Below, one piece after another: positions 1 to 8,825 of a stretch of DNA of 64,000 nucleotides. The notes under the pieces were generated by a model. That model made no database searches and was not told the DNA's origin. It was given only the letters and a program-made list of their open reading frames with translations. The position numbers and the translations under genes are program-made. Within the stretch, counting starts at the first letter, position 1; each line of letters opens with the position of its first letter. Source of the DNA: Silicimonas algicola (lineage in GTDB: Bacteria > Pseudomonadota > Alphaproteobacteria > Rhodobacterales > Rhodobacteraceae); contig NZ_QGGV01000005.1 in the NCBI RefSeq assembly GCF_003148765.1, forward strand, positions 124,001 to 188,000, given 5' to 3'.

Positions 1-324
1 CCCGAGGCAGGAGGCGGTTTCCTTGCTCTCGTCTCGGACCTCGCGCCGCACACCGCCGCGCTGAGGTCCGATCCGCGCGCGGGGCTGATGGTGGGCGAGC
101 CGGGCCGGGGCGATCCGCTGGCGCATCCGAGGCTGTCGCTGAGGGTGACGGCCGCGTTCGTCGACAAGGCGGACTTCGCCGAGACCTACCTCGAGGCGCA
201 GCCCAAGGCGCGGCTCTACATCGGGTTCGGGGACTTCCACATGGTGCGGCTGTCGCCGGTGTCGGCCCTGTTGAACGGAGGGTTCGGGCAGGCTTACAAG
301 CTGACGCCGGTCGACCTTTCGTGA
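1..324 (+). CDS. HugZ-like FMN-binding split-barrel protein, 3' part only
   Basis: The frame is open from base 1 and ends at TGA 322-324, so only the last 107 codons of a longer gene are in the window. The residues fit the pyridoxamine-5'-phosphate-oxidase-like flavin split-barrel fold of the HugZ/heme-utilisation group. Near the end, FGDFHMVRL and NGGFGQAYKL are the kind of C-terminal strands that close this barrel. Family members bind FMN or heme in the cytoplasm; which applies here cannot be told from the fragment. The next gene starts 66 bp downstream on the same strand. Family assignment is from recognition of the motif pattern, moderately sure. Confidence 0.7.
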   Translation, partial: PEAGGGFLALVSDLAPHTAALRSDPRAGLMVGEPGRGDPLAHPRLSLRVTAAFVDKADFAETYLEAQPKARLYIGFGDFHMVRLSPVSALLNGGFGQAYKLTPVDLS

Positions 325-389
325 GCGGTTCACGGGCTTTTCACGCAGCGCGTGCCGCAGTTTGACAGCGACCGTCGGGAGGGCTGAGA

Positions 390-767
390 GTGACCGCGAC
401 CGGACGCATTGCCGGTCTTCACGGATTTATTTCGATGACATTCGCAACCGGACTTTTCTTCGTCCTCTTCGCCGCGATGGTCGCGATCACGGGGGACAGC
501 TTCATCAAGCTTGCCGCTGACAGGTCGGCTTTCCTGTCGCGGCCCATGATCCTGGGGATTGCGTTCTACGCCATCTCCGCAGTGCTTTGGTATGTAGCCA
601 TGCGCCACATCACGCTCGCGCAGGCCGCGGTCGCCTATTCCATGCTCACCCTGGTGGCGCTTTGCGTCATCGGCGCCGTCGTCTTCGACGAACCGCTTGC
701 GATGCGGGATGCCGCGGGCGTGGGATGCGCGATTGCGGCCATGGCATTGATGGCGCAGCCAGCCTGA
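390..767 (+). CDS. Small DMT/EamA-like membrane transporter
   Basis: A 125-residue, four-helix hydrophobic protein of the drug/metabolite transporter superfamily, close in size to SMR proteins (about 110 aa). Helices lie roughly at residues 15-33, 47-68, 72-94 and 103-122, with the short loop AMRHITLAQA typical of half-size EamA units. Such proteins act as dimers in the inner membrane; the substrate is unknown. The GTG start at 390 is preferred because GGGAGGG lies six bases upstream; an internal ATG at 435 is an alternative. It sits between a HugZ-like gene and a putative metallopeptidase with no obvious functional link. Confidence 0.75.
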   Translation: MTATGRIAGLHGFISMTFATGLFFVLFAAMVAITGDSFIKLAADRSAFLSRPMILGIAFYAISAVLWYVAMRHITLAQAAVAYSMLTLVALCVIGAVVFDEPLAMRDAAGVGCAIAAMALMAQPA

Positions 768-784
768 TCGGATAGGATGGCGGC

Positions 785-1537
785 ATGAGAGGTGCCGCCA
801 TCCTGTTGCTGGGGTTCTGCTGCGGAGCCGCAGACGCCGAGACCTGCATCGAATGGCCCTGGGCGGAAGAGGGACTTCCGCCCGCCATCGCGGCCGCGGC
901 AAAGGCAGTGCTGGAGGCGTCTCCGCCGCTTTCCAGGGTGGCGGACGCGATCGGTCCGTCGCTTTGCGTCTCGGACGGGCCGGCAGAGGCGCACGGCACC
1001 TTCGACCGGGTGTCGAAGGCGATCTCATTGGCATCGGACCTGACTGCGGGCGAGGCGTCGGTGGTCCTGATCCACGAGTTGCGACACCTCGATCAGGCGA
1101 CGCGCGGCGTCTGCCTGTCGCCCGACCTTTCGATGCGCGATTACGCCCGCGCCGTCTTCGCGCTCGAGGCGGACGCCATGGCCGTCGCGGCTCTGGTGGC
1201 ATGGCGGATGAGGGGCGCGGAGGGAGGATCGGCCTTCGGAGCATTCTCGGCGTTCGACCTCAGCGCGGACATTGCGGCGGCCTTTGCGGCGGAAATGTCG
1301 AAGTCAGGCGACGACACCCAGGCGGCCGCCGCCGCCTTTGCCGCGTGGTACGGCTCGGAGGAGAGGCGGGAGCGCTACTATGTCTCGACCTGCGAGGCCT
1401 ACCTCACGGACCGCGAGGATCGGAAGGTGACCAGCGGCACGCTGTCCCTCGACCCCGCGACACTGCGCGATCTCTGCGTCCTGCCGGACGGTAGTCCCTA
1501 TGCGTGCGAGGAGCCCGCGCAGCCTTTGCCGCGCTAG
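785..1537 (+). CDS. Secreted putative metallopeptidase (DUF6782-like)
   Basis: This 250-residue protein begins with a cleavable signal peptide (hydrophobic residues 3-18, likely cut after ADA), so it is exported. The centre carries HELRHLDQATRG, an HExxH-type zinc site, followed about 25 residues later by FALEADAMAV, which could supply the third ligand Glu. I recognise this layout as the DUF6782 putative metallopeptidase group seen in Rhodobacteraceae. No substrate is known. Its stop overlaps the stop of the convergent zinc peptidase by 4 bp. The start is ATG with AGGATGG just upstream. Confidence 0.75.
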   Translation: MRGAAILLLGFCCGAADAETCIEWPWAEEGLPPAIAAAAKAVLEASPPLSRVADAIGPSLCVSDGPAEAHGTFDRVSKAISLASDLTAGEASVVLIHELRHLDQATRGVCLSPDLSMRDYARAVFALEADAMAVAALVAWRMRGAEGGSAFGAFSAFDLSADIAAAFAAEMSKSGDDTQAAAAAFAAWYGSEERRERYYVSTCEAYLTDREDRKVTSGTLSLDPATLRDLCVLPDGSPYACEEPAQPLPR

Positions 1538-2223
1538 CGGCGGCGGCTCATCAGAAGGTAGATGGCCCAGCTTCCGATCGCAGCGACGGCGGCGGCGACG
1601 TAGGTCCAGGCGGCGGCGCGGAGGACCTTGCGCGCGCCGTCCATCTCGCCCTCGCCGCGCAGGATGCCGAGGCCCTGAAGGTGGTTCAGCGCCCGTCGGC
1701 TGGCGTCGAACTCGACCGGCAGTGTCACGAGGGCGAAGAGCGACGAGGCGCCGAAGAGGATGGCGCCTGCCCACATCACGGCGGGCGACTGGATCAGCAG
1801 ACCCCCGAAGAAGATGAGCGGTGCGATCGAGGAGCCGGCCTTGACGAGCGGCACGATGGCGGTCCGGAACTCCATCGGTGCATAGTCCTCGGCATCCTGG
1901 ATGGCGTGGCCGGCCTCGTGCGCCGCAATGCCGGCGGCGGCGATGGTGCTTGCGCCGTAGACGGGCTCGGACAGGCGAAGGACCTGGGAGCGGGGATCGT
2001 AATGGTCGGACAGGACGCCGCGGACAGGTTCGATGCGGACCTGGCGCAGGCCTTTCGAATCGAGGACCATGCGCGCGACCTGCGCGCCGGTCAGGCCCTG
2101 CGAGAGCGGAACGCGGGAGAAGCGCGACACCGCGCCCTTCACCCAGGTCTGCGCGAGCCCCCCGAGGATCATGCCGGGAAGGATGAGAATCCACAGCAAC
2201 GCGTTGTCCAAGCCGGCCTCCAT
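1534..2223 (-). CDS. Membrane zinc metallopeptidase, YugP family
   Basis: A 229-residue integral membrane protein of the YugP-like neutral zinc metallopeptidase family. One N-terminal helix (about 8-25) is followed by a soluble region with GIAAHEAGHAIQ, the HExGH zinc site, then three or four further helices to the C-terminus. The family motif EFDASRRAL after the third helix is present, and the length matches the usual 225-235 aa. It faces head-on with the upstream putative metallopeptidase and overlaps its stop. The biological substrate of this family is poorly known. Confidence 0.88.
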   Translation of the reverse strand: MEAGLDNALLWILILPGMILGGLAQTWVKGAVSRFSRVPLSQGLTGAQVARMVLDSKGLRQVRIEPVRGVLSDHYDPRSQVLRLSEPVYGASTIAAAGIAAHEAGHAIQDAEDYAPMEFRTAIVPLVKAGSSIAPLIFFGGLLIQSPAVMWAGAILFGASSLFALVTLPVEFDASRRALNHLQGLGILRGEGEMDGARKVLRAAAWTYVAAAVAAIGSWAIYLLMSRRR

Positions 2224-2303
2224 CGTCGTCCTTCGAGCGACCTAGCACGATCCGGCCGAATGCCATCGCCTCTCGCGACGCCCTCGCAGAAGCTGCTGCG
2301 AGT

Positions 2304-2624
2304 TTAGGAAAAGACCGAGGCGACGTCGTACATCACCGGCTCGAAGCGCGAACAGAGCGACGCGATATGGCGGTTTCGCTGGCGCATCTCGTCGGACCGA
2401 AGCATGGCTTGGAAATGCTCGCGGGACGTCCACTGCGTGTAGTTCGCGATCCGGGTCTGCGCATCGTTGACGTGGAGACCCGAGCCGATGAAGCCCGGTT
2501 GCTTCGAGATGAAGTCGCGGTAGGCGTCTTCGAGCGCCTCGAGAAGGTCGGTGCAGGTGCCCGGCGAGCATTCGAAGGTGGTGATGACCGTCTGGCGGGC
2601 GCGGTCCGTGGTGATCTGCGGCAT
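2304..2624 (-). CDS. ABM-domain (antibiotic biosynthesis monooxygenase-like) protein
   Basis: A 106-residue single-domain dimeric alpha/beta ferredoxin-like protein of the ABM superfamily. The sequence shows the usual order: a strand with TVITTFECSPG, a helix with LLEALEDAYRDF, then QPGFIGSGLHVN, NYTQWTSREHFQAM and a final strand. Members are cofactor-free monooxygenases, heme-degrading enzymes or simple stress proteins, and this one lacks features that would choose among them. The start ATG is preceded by AGGAGG. It lies upstream of the UspA gene in the opposite reading order, with a 51-bp gap on the same strand. Confidence 0.75.
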   Translation of the reverse strand: MPQITTDRARQTVITTFECSPGTCTDLLEALEDAYRDFISKQPGFIGSGLHVNDAQTRIANYTQWTSREHFQAMLRSDEMRQRNRHIASLCSRFEPVMYDVASVFS

Positions 2625-2675
2625 GGGCGATCCTCCTGCCCCTCAGCCTAGCACGGCAGAGACATGGGTCACGTT

Positions 2676-3089
2676 CTATCGCATGACATGGACGCAGCAG
2701 GCGGCGTGGCGTACCACCCGCGCGGCGGTCGAGCCGAGGAAGTAGTCGGACAGCCCCGGCTTGTGCGAGGCGATGACGATGACGTCGTTGCCGTGATCGC
2801 GGGCATACTCGACGATCTGCGTTCCGGGCGAGCCGTGGAGGATCACGGTCTTCACTTCCGACCCCGGACCGACGAAGCGCCGGAGGGCGGCCATCGCCTT
2901 GTCCGCCGCCATCTTCTCGTAGTCGGCCGCCGTGTCCGTCAGGCCAATGTAGCTGGGCGCGGGTTCGATCACCGTGAGCGCGGTGATGGAGGCGTTGGCG
3001 TCCTCTGCGAGGTGAAGCGCCATCTTGAGCGCATCGTCATGCTTCGTCCCATGCGACGGGTCGATCGGAACGAGAATGTTCTTGTACAT
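2676..3089 (-). CDS. Universal stress protein, UspA family
   Basis: A 137-residue single Usp domain. The N-terminus MYKNILVPIDPSHG is the typical first strand, and the C-terminal part HGNDVIVIASHKPG...LGSTAARVVRHAACCVHVMR gives the family nucleotide-binding loop in the variant G-x(9)-G-S(T) form, so ATP-binding type is likely. These cytoplasmic proteins raise survival during starvation and oxidative stress. AGGGGAAG precedes the ATG. It could be transcribed together with the ABM protein downstream. Confidence 0.92.
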   Translation of the reverse strand: MYKNILVPIDPSHGTKHDDALKMALHLAEDANASITALTVIEPAPSYIGLTDTAADYEKMAADKAMAALRRFVGPGSEVKTVILHGSPGTQIVEYARDHGNDVIVIASHKPGLSDYFLGSTAARVVRHAACCVHVMR

Positions 3090-3152
3090 CTGCTTCCCCT
3101 TCGGTTTCGCCGAAAGGAAAGCATGATGCGGAGGGCGTGTCCTTGATCTGCG

Positions 3153-5439
3153 TCAGATGGGACGGTCGACACGCGCTGTGACGTGGACACGTCCCTTGAC
3201 TGGTTCAGGCCAAGTCAGCCGGATCTCGGTCTTCGACGGTCCGGCTTCGCAGATGACGTAGGGCATGGCAAAGACCGGAGCACCCCCCGTCTTCGTCACC
3301 GGGCCCTCGGCCGTAACCGACACCGCCTCTCGGGCGCGGCCGCCGAAGGGCAGCCAGGGCCCGGTTTCGATGGACCATGTCGTGGCCTCGGTCTCCTGGT
3401 CGAAGGCGAGCGTGACGGGGTTCTGCGTGACCTGCCCCACACCGTTGAAGGTGTTGCCGTCGAAAACGATGTTGCGCACGGAGCCATAGGCGAGAGGCGC
3501 CATGGCTGCGTCGACCTTCTCGACCCGGTCGGTGGTGCCGTTCAGCGACTTGAACACGTTGCCCGTGACCGAGAGGCCATGCAGGAAGTGTCCGCCGCCG
3601 TAGGGCTTGAGCACGATCCATGAACCAGCTCGCGGCGTCGTTGACCGTGAAGACGTTGCCGGTGAGAGACAGGCCGCCGAAGGAGTACTCGGACGAGAAA
3701 TCGGGCGCGGCGTCGTGCTCGTTCGTCCACTCTATGAAGCAGTTGTCGATGTAGTTGCCGGTGACGACCGATTTCACGTTCGGCTCGGTGAAGACGAGGC
3801 CGGCGGCGCGGGGGCCGTCGGTCACGTTGTCGCCCTGGAACCAGTGGTTGCCGACGATCAGGTGGCCGTTGCCGTGCAGGATCATCGTGGTGCCGAAGCG
3901 CTGAAAGCGGCTGTCGCGGAGCTTGGCGTCGTTGGCCTTGACGTTCAGGGCGCGGCTGATGCGGGCGTCGGCGGCCACGGCCTGCTCATCGCTGGTGAAG
4001 TGGCAGCGGTCGATCTGGAGGTCCTGGCAGCCCGTGCCGTGGCTGGTGACGCCCCGGTCCCTGGGCTTGGTGACGAAGCTGTCCTTCAGGTGGAAGGTCT
4101 CGCCGGAGGGAGCGAGGAGGATGCCGGAGGCCACGCCCTGGCAGTGGATCTCGACGTCGGTGAGCGTGAACTTCGACAGCTTCGAGAAGCCCGAGAAGTC
4201 GAGGACGTAGCGGAAGCGGGTGAAGGTGTAGGTCTGACTCGCGGGGGCGGCATGGAGCGGCTGCGACAGCGTGACGGTGCCGGCGCCGACGTTCGTGGCC
4301 GCGACATAGACCTCGCGCCCGACGCCGGGGCCGGTGACGAGGCTGCCGACCTCGATGTTGGCGACGTTGGCGACGGCGGTCAGCGTGTGGGGCTGGGCGG
4401 CGTCGTAGGATGCTTGACTGGTGACGGTGCCGCTGTCCCATGCCGGGCCGGGGACGACGTTGAACTGGCCGTTGCGGATGACGCGGCGGATCTCGAAGGT
4501 GTCCTGTCCGGCAGCGGCGGCCATGTCGATCGGGCCCGTGACCTCGATCCGGCGGCCGCCCAGGTCGAAGCTTTCGTGGTCGGCGAAAGACAGGAGCGCC
4601 TGGAACCCTCGTCTGAAGCCCGTCTCTTCGTCGCCGAAGGCCGCGGCGTAGCTCGGAAGGTCGAAGTTGCGGCGCAGGATCAGCGCCTTGTGGGAGGGAA
4701 GGGTGACGGTGCCGGTAAAGCGGGCGGCGTATTCGAGGGTGATGTCGTCTGACAGGGCGTAGATGCCCTCGGGGATCAGGATGCCGCGTCCCAGGGCTGC
4801 GGCATTGGCGGCGAGGAAGGCGGCGGTGCAGTCGGTCACGCCGTCGCCCGCCGCGCCGTAGTCGCGGACGTCGACCCAGTCCATCATGGTGCGGTGGAAG
4901 ACGTCGGTCGCGTCTTCGATGCGGATATCGTCGATGCGCACCACTCCACCCGTGGGGCCTGTAAGGTCGATCCCGATGTGGCCGTAGACGACGGGCGCGC
5001 CCCAGACCATGTCGACGCCGATGCGCGGGCCGGACCCGATGATGGCCGAGACCTCTGCCACCTCACCATAGGTGGACGGGATGGCGCTGGAGCCGGTCTC
5101 GACCAGTCCCGCGACGTGGACGTCCGAGCCGTCCGAGGCCCAGCCCGCGATGCGGATCGACGGGATCGGGCCGGAGATCGCCTTCATCCTTGCTGTCACG
5201 CGCAGGTAGCATCCGGGAAGGATGGGAGTTTCGCCCATCCAGCGCAGCTTCTGGACGCTGTCGGTCTTGAGAACCTCGAGGCAGGCGCCGAAGTCGGCGT
5301 CGCCGGGTACGACGGCGGCGGTTCCGACGCCATCATATGTGGTGGAGCCCGGCGTGCCGTCGCCCGCGGACCAGACAGCCAGACCGGCTGAGAAGGAGGG
5401 CGGCATCAGAACCAGCCCGTCGGTGATGACCTTGTTCAT
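3153..5439 (-). pseudogene. GH28-related/pectate-lyase-like beta-helix protein, frameshifted
   Basis: Residues from ATG 5439 read as a large extracellular-type right-handed beta-helix protein: an N-terminal beta-sandwich region (about 1-180), then VRDYGAAGDGVTD at about 190, the signature start of the pectate-lyase-3/GH28-related superfamily, followed by helix turns with repeated GN and F patterns. The frame breaks near 3618-3621: after ASWFM the natural continuation (VLKPYGGGHFLHG) is in another frame. Removing one G restores 761 residues ending at 3153. Similar proteins are common in Rhodobacteraceae and may act on exopolysaccharide, which is inference. Either a recent pseudogene or an assembly error; the rest of the frame looks intact and selected. 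Confidence 0.8.
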
Positions 5440-5535
5440 TCCATTGACCCTTTATCGCGATGCGCGTTTGGGACGGGAAGCTAGGAATGGCTCGTTAAGC
5501 GTCGCACAACAGGGCGTTCGGTGCGGTCCCGCTTT

Positions 5536-5952
5536 TCAGGCCCCGACACCCGGCGGGCGCAAAAGCTGGACCCCGTTGATCTTCCAGCCGTCGTCGGTCT
5601 GGATCATTTCGTAGTCGAGGACGTGGAAGGCACCCGCGCCGTCGCGGACCATGACTTTCTGCCAGGTCTTGCCGTCGATCTCGCGCAGTTCGAGAAACCG
5701 CGTCTCGTCGGGTGCCCAGACCATGGGATAGCCGTTGCGGACCATGTCGCCGAACGTCTCCGCGGTGCCGAAGCGGCCCTGGATCATGGGCGAGGCAAAG
5801 CTGAAGGCGGTCGTAGGATCCTCGGCGAGGAAGGCGTCCATCTGGGACCCGATGACGCCGCGGATCTCGGGGTCTTCGGGAAGGGTCGTGTCCGCGCGGA
5901 GAGGACCCGCGACGACGAGAAGCAGAAACGCGATGCGAAGGAGGTTGGTCAT
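5536..5952 (-). CDS. Exported DUF4864 protein
   Basis: A 138-residue protein with a clear signal peptide (residues 1-20, likely cut after LRA-D). The mature part, with QMDAFLAEDPTTAFSFASP, NGYPMVWAP and a terminal strand DDGWKINGVQLL, is the pattern of DUF4864, a cystatin/NTF2-like fold of unknown function that is common in Rhodobacterales. It is probably periplasmic. AGGAGAC sits just before the ATG. It lies between the GH28-related gene and the lysyl-tRNA synthetase gene, all on the minus strand but with gaps near 100 bp, so an operon is uncertain. Confidence 0.8.
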   Translation of the reverse strand: MTNLLRIAFLLLVVAGPLRADTTLPEDPEIRGVIGSQMDAFLAEDPTTAFSFASPMIQGRFGTAETFGDMVRNGYPMVWAPDETRFLELREIDGKTWQKVMVRDGAGAFHVLDYEMIQTDDGWKINGVQLLRPPGVGA

Positions 5953-6047
5953 GTCCGTCTCCTGTCTGTTCGACAGGATATACGACCGGAGGTCCGGGAA
6001 AGTTCACAAGCGGGGGATCAATTCCGCGTCCCTGGACCGGGACCGCC

Positions 6048-7625
6048 TCAGCCCAGCTCGCCTGCAAGCCCCCTGTCGATCAGCGCCACGGTCTCGTCGA
6101 TGCCATAGAGCGCGATGAACCCGCCGAAGCGCGGTCCCTGGCTGGCGCCCAGAAGAACCTCGTAAAGCGCCTTGAACCAGTCGCGCAGAGGTTCGAACCC
6201 GTGATCCTTGCCCACCGCGAAGACCATGGTCTGAAGCTCCTCGGGATCGGTCCCGCCGGTCCACTCCTGCAGCTTCGCCTTCAGATCCTCCAGCGCCGCA
6301 CGCTCGCGGGCGTCGGGGGCGCGGAAACTGCGCTCGGGCTTCACGAAGTCGTTGAAATAGCGCACCGCGTGACCCACGGCGGCGTCGAGATCGGGATGCG
6401 TCGCGGCCGAGGCATCCGGCGCGTATCGGCGGATGAAGCCCCAGAGCGTCCCCTTGTCCTCGGCGCCCGAAACGCTGGCGAGGTTCAGAAGCATGGCAAA
6501 GGGCACGACCATGTTCGAGGCCGGAACCTTGCCGTTGTGGATATGGTGGACGGGGTTTGCCAGCTTGCCCGCCGCGTCCTGCTCGGGATAGGCGCGAAGC
6601 TGCTGGTGGTATTCGTCCACGGCCTTCGGAATGACATCGAAGAACAAACGTTTCGCCGTCTTCGGTTTCTGGAACATGAAATACGACAGGCTTTCGGACG
6701 AGGCGTAGGTCAGCCACTCGTCGATCGAGATGCCGTTGCCCGAGGATTTGGAAATCTTCTGCCCCTTGTCGTCGAGGAAAAGCTCGTAGGTGAAGTGTTC
6801 CGGGGCGCGGCCGCCCAGGATCTCGCAGATCGAGTCGTAGATGGGCGTGTTGGTCGAATGGTCCTTGCCGTACATCTCGAAGTCGACGTCGAGCGCGGCC
6901 CACCGGGCGCCGAAGTCAGGCTTCCACTGAAGCTTCACGTTGCCGCCCGTGACCGGAACAGTCCATTCCCGGCCGCTGTCGTCGTCAAAGGTGATGGTGC
7001 CGTCGCGGGCGCTGATCTCCTTCAGGGGAACGTACATGACGCGGCCGGTCTCGGGGTGGAGCGGAAGGAAGATAGAATACGTCTGCTGCCGCTCGTCCCG
7101 CAGCGATTTCAGCATCACCGCCATCAGGTCGTCGTAGCGTTCGACCGCCCTCAGCAACGTCTCGTCGAACTGGCCTGACTTGTAGAAGTCCGTCGCGGAG
7201 TAGAACTCGTACTCGAACCCGAAGGTATCGAGAAAACGGCGCAGCATCGCGTTGTTGTGGTGGCCGAAGCTTTCGAACTCGCCGAACGGATCGGGCACGC
7301 TGGTGAGGGGCTTCTGGAGATGTTCGCGCAGCATCTCCTGGTTCGGGACGTTGCCGGGGATCTTGCGCATTCCGTCCATGTCGTCGGAGAAGCAGATCAT
7401 TCGCGTCGGGATGTCGCTGATCGTCTCGAAGGCGCGGCGGATCATCGTGGTGCGCAGCACTTCGCCGAAGGTCCCGATGTGCGGCAGACCCGAAGGTCCG
7501 TAGCCCGTTTCGAAGAGCACATATCCCTTAGCGGGGGCGCCGGATTCGTAGCGTTTCAGCAGCCGCCGCGCCTCTTCGAAAGGCCAGGCCTTCGAGGTCA
7601 TCGCGGCGTCACGCATGTCGGTCAT
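6048..7625 (-). CDS. lysK: Lysine--tRNA ligase, class I
   Basis: This 525-residue enzyme charges tRNA-Lys with lysine in the cytoplasm. It is the class I (archaeal/alphaproteobacterial) form, unrelated to the class II LysS of Escherichia coli. The catalytic motifs are visible: the HIGH equivalent PHIGTFGEV at residues 48-56 and the KMSKS equivalent KISKSSG at about residue 290. The length fits the family's 520-530 aa. The upstream divergent gene encodes a TerB-like protein. As the only LysRS seen in the window it is presumably essential, and its frame is intact. Confidence 0.96.
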   Translation of the reverse strand: MTDMRDAAMTSKAWPFEEARRLLKRYESGAPAKGYVLFETGYGPSGLPHIGTFGEVLRTTMIRRAFETISDIPTRMICFSDDMDGMRKIPGNVPNQEMLREHLQKPLTSVPDPFGEFESFGHHNNAMLRRFLDTFGFEYEFYSATDFYKSGQFDETLLRAVERYDDLMAVMLKSLRDERQQTYSIFLPLHPETGRVMYVPLKEISARDGTITFDDDSGREWTVPVTGGNVKLQWKPDFGARWAALDVDFEMYGKDHSTNTPIYDSICEILGGRAPEHFTYELFLDDKGQKISKSSGNGISIDEWLTYASSESLSYFMFQKPKTAKRLFFDVIPKAVDEYHQQLRAYPEQDAAGKLANPVHHIHNGKVPASNMVVPFAMLLNLASVSGAEDKGTLWGFIRRYAPDASAATHPDLDAAVGHAVRYFNDFVKPERSFRAPDARERAALEDLKAKLQEWTGGTDPEELQTMVFAVGKDHGFEPLRDWFKALYEVLLGASQGPRFGGFIALYGIDETVALIDRGLAGELG

Positions 7626-7717
7626 GTTGGGGATCCCTGGGTCGAAGCCCGCGTGTCCTATTGCGACCCATGCGCGAGGTCAATAAATTCTGGGCCAACG
7701 CATCAAAGGAACAGCCT

Positions 7718-8134
7718 GTGCCCCTGACCGATTTCACACCCGAGGACACCCTCATCGCTCTCATGATCTCGGTTTCCGCGTCGGACGAGACGATCCGGAC
7801 GTCGGAGCTGATTTCGATCGAGCGGATGGTGAACCACCTGCCGGTCTTCAGCGGGTATGACATGGACCGCATCCGCGAGGTGTCGAACCGTCTTTTCGGC
7901 ATCCTTGCCGACGAAGACGGGCTTGACGACCTGTGGGCGACGGTGCGGCGGACGCTTCCCGAACGGCTCTTCGACACGGCTTACGCGATGGCGTGCGATG
8001 TCGCGGCCGCGGACGGCGCCGCGCGCGAGGGAGAGCTGCGGTTTCTCGAGGAAATGCGGTATGAGCTGAACCTCGACCGTTTGCTTGCCGCCGCAATCGA
8101 GGCAGGAGCGAGGGCGCGTCACCGGAAGCTCTAG
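7718..8134 (+). CDS. TerB-family (tellurite-resistance-like) protein
   Basis: A 138-residue all-helical cytoplasmic protein of the TerB superfamily. The helices DTLIALMISVSASDETI and AYAMACDVAAADGAAREGE carry the pair of acidic 'D/E at A-D-G' positions by which TerB binds metal ions. The GTG at 7718 is chosen because AAAGGA lies seven bases upstream and the protein then opens with VPLTDFTPED, as I would expect for the family; TTG 7661 and ATG 7670 give an unlikely extension. Function in Rhodobacteraceae is unknown; a role in tellurite resistance should not be assumed. Confidence 0.8.
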   Translation: MPLTDFTPEDTLIALMISVSASDETIRTSELISIERMVNHLPVFSGYDMDRIREVSNRLFGILADEDGLDDLWATVRRTLPERLFDTAYAMACDVAAADGAAREGELRFLEEMRYELNLDRLLAAAIEAGARARHRKL

Positions 8135-8151
8135 TCCCGCCCCTGAACAGA

Positions 8152-8174
8152 AAAGACGGCCCTGATGGCCGTCT
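8152..8174. terminator. Bidirectional hairpin terminator
   Basis: A perfect 9-bp stem, AAGACGGCC (8152-8160) with GGCCGTCTT (8166-8174), encloses a 5-nt loop. It lies between the stops of the TerB-like gene and the convergent small membrane gene. On the minus strand the stem is followed by a short T run, so it suits termination of that gene best. Confidence 0.75.
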
Positions 8175-8200
8175 TCCTGTCGTACCGGGTGAGGGAGGTG

Positions 8201-8458
8201 TCAGTTGGTTGCGCCTTCCTCGGTCGCTTCTTCTTCAGGCGACTGGACATCGACGGTCGGGACCTCGACGTCGACCTCTTCGGTGCCGACGTTAATGTCA
8301 CCGACTTCGGTCTCGGTCTCGGGCAGCTGACCGCCTTCGACGCTTACATCTACGTCAGGCATCGCACCTTCTTGCGTCTGATCGACGTCCACGAAGTAGA
8401 TTCCGAACGCCACGAGAAGAGCGATGGCGATAGCACCCAGAACATATCCGAGTTTCAT
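8201..8458 (-). CDS. Small membrane-anchored hyperacidic protein
   Basis: An 85-residue protein with one N-terminal helix (MKLGYVLGAIAIALLVAFGIYF) that would anchor it in the inner membrane, followed by a tail made almost only of D, E, V, T and G and lacking basic residues. GGAGACACC precedes the ATG at 8458; a longer reading to 8512 lacks this support. I know no named family. The tail could bind cations or a basic partner in the periplasm, which is inference. A divergent small membrane gene starts 113 bp away with a nearly identical ribosome-binding sequence. Confidence 0.65.
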   Translation of the reverse strand: MKLGYVLGAIAIALLVAFGIYFVDVDQTQEGAMPDVDVSVEGGQLPETETEVGDINVGTEEVDVEVPTVDVQSPEEEATEEGATN

Positions 8459-8571
8459 TGGTGTCTCCTTTTCAATCCGCGGAACAACACGGCTCGGGCC
8501 GAGCCGTTCCATAGATTTTTCGGGAACTCATCGGCGGGCGGGATGTTTCATTGTCGAAAGGAGACACCGCC

Positions 8572-8757
8572 ATGGAATATGGACTTCTCGGAATTATCGT
8601 CCTGATCGCGGATATTTACGCGATCTACAAAGTTCTGACGAGCGGGGCCTCGGTCCTTGCCAAAATACTCTGGACCGCACTGATCCTGATCCTGCCCGTC
8701 GTGGGCTTCATCATCTGGCTCATCGCAGGTCCGCGCGGCTCGTCCGCGACGGTGTAA
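8572..8757 (+). CDS. PLD nuclease N-terminal-like (PLDc_N) two-helix membrane protein
   Basis: A 61-residue protein with two transmembrane helices (about 2-22 and 32-53). The spacing and the sequence WTALILILPVVGFIIWLIAGPR match the PLDc_N module, which in larger proteins anchors cardiolipin synthase-like enzymes but also occurs alone. The ATG at 8572 follows AAAGGAGACACC, so it is preferred over 8551. A strong hairpin terminator lies 30 bp downstream. It is divergent from the hyperacidic membrane gene, and the two may share regulation. Confidence 0.75.
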   Translation: MEYGLLGIIVLIADIYAIYKVLTSGASVLAKILWTALILILPVVGFIIWLIAGPRGSSATV

Positions 8758-8787
8758 CAGTTCAAGAGTTGATGGTTTATCGAGTAC

Positions 8788-8815
8788 GGGGCGGTCCTTC
8801 GGGGGCCGCCCCTTT
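8788..8815. terminator. GC-rich hairpin terminator with UUCG loop
   Basis: GGGGCGGTCC (8788-8797) pairs with GGGCCGCCCC through one G-U pair around a TTCG loop and one extra G, followed by TTT. It closes the PLDc_N gene and may also serve the convergent DD-peptidase gene. Confidence 0.75.
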
Positions 8816-8825
8816 CCGTTTGAGC

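Noticed and set aside
1304-2266. A long arginine-rich minus-strand frame across the two metallopeptidase genes
   Set aside because: Arg/Pro-rich composition is the mark of a frame-shifted shadow in GC-rich DNA, and real genes cover both strands here.
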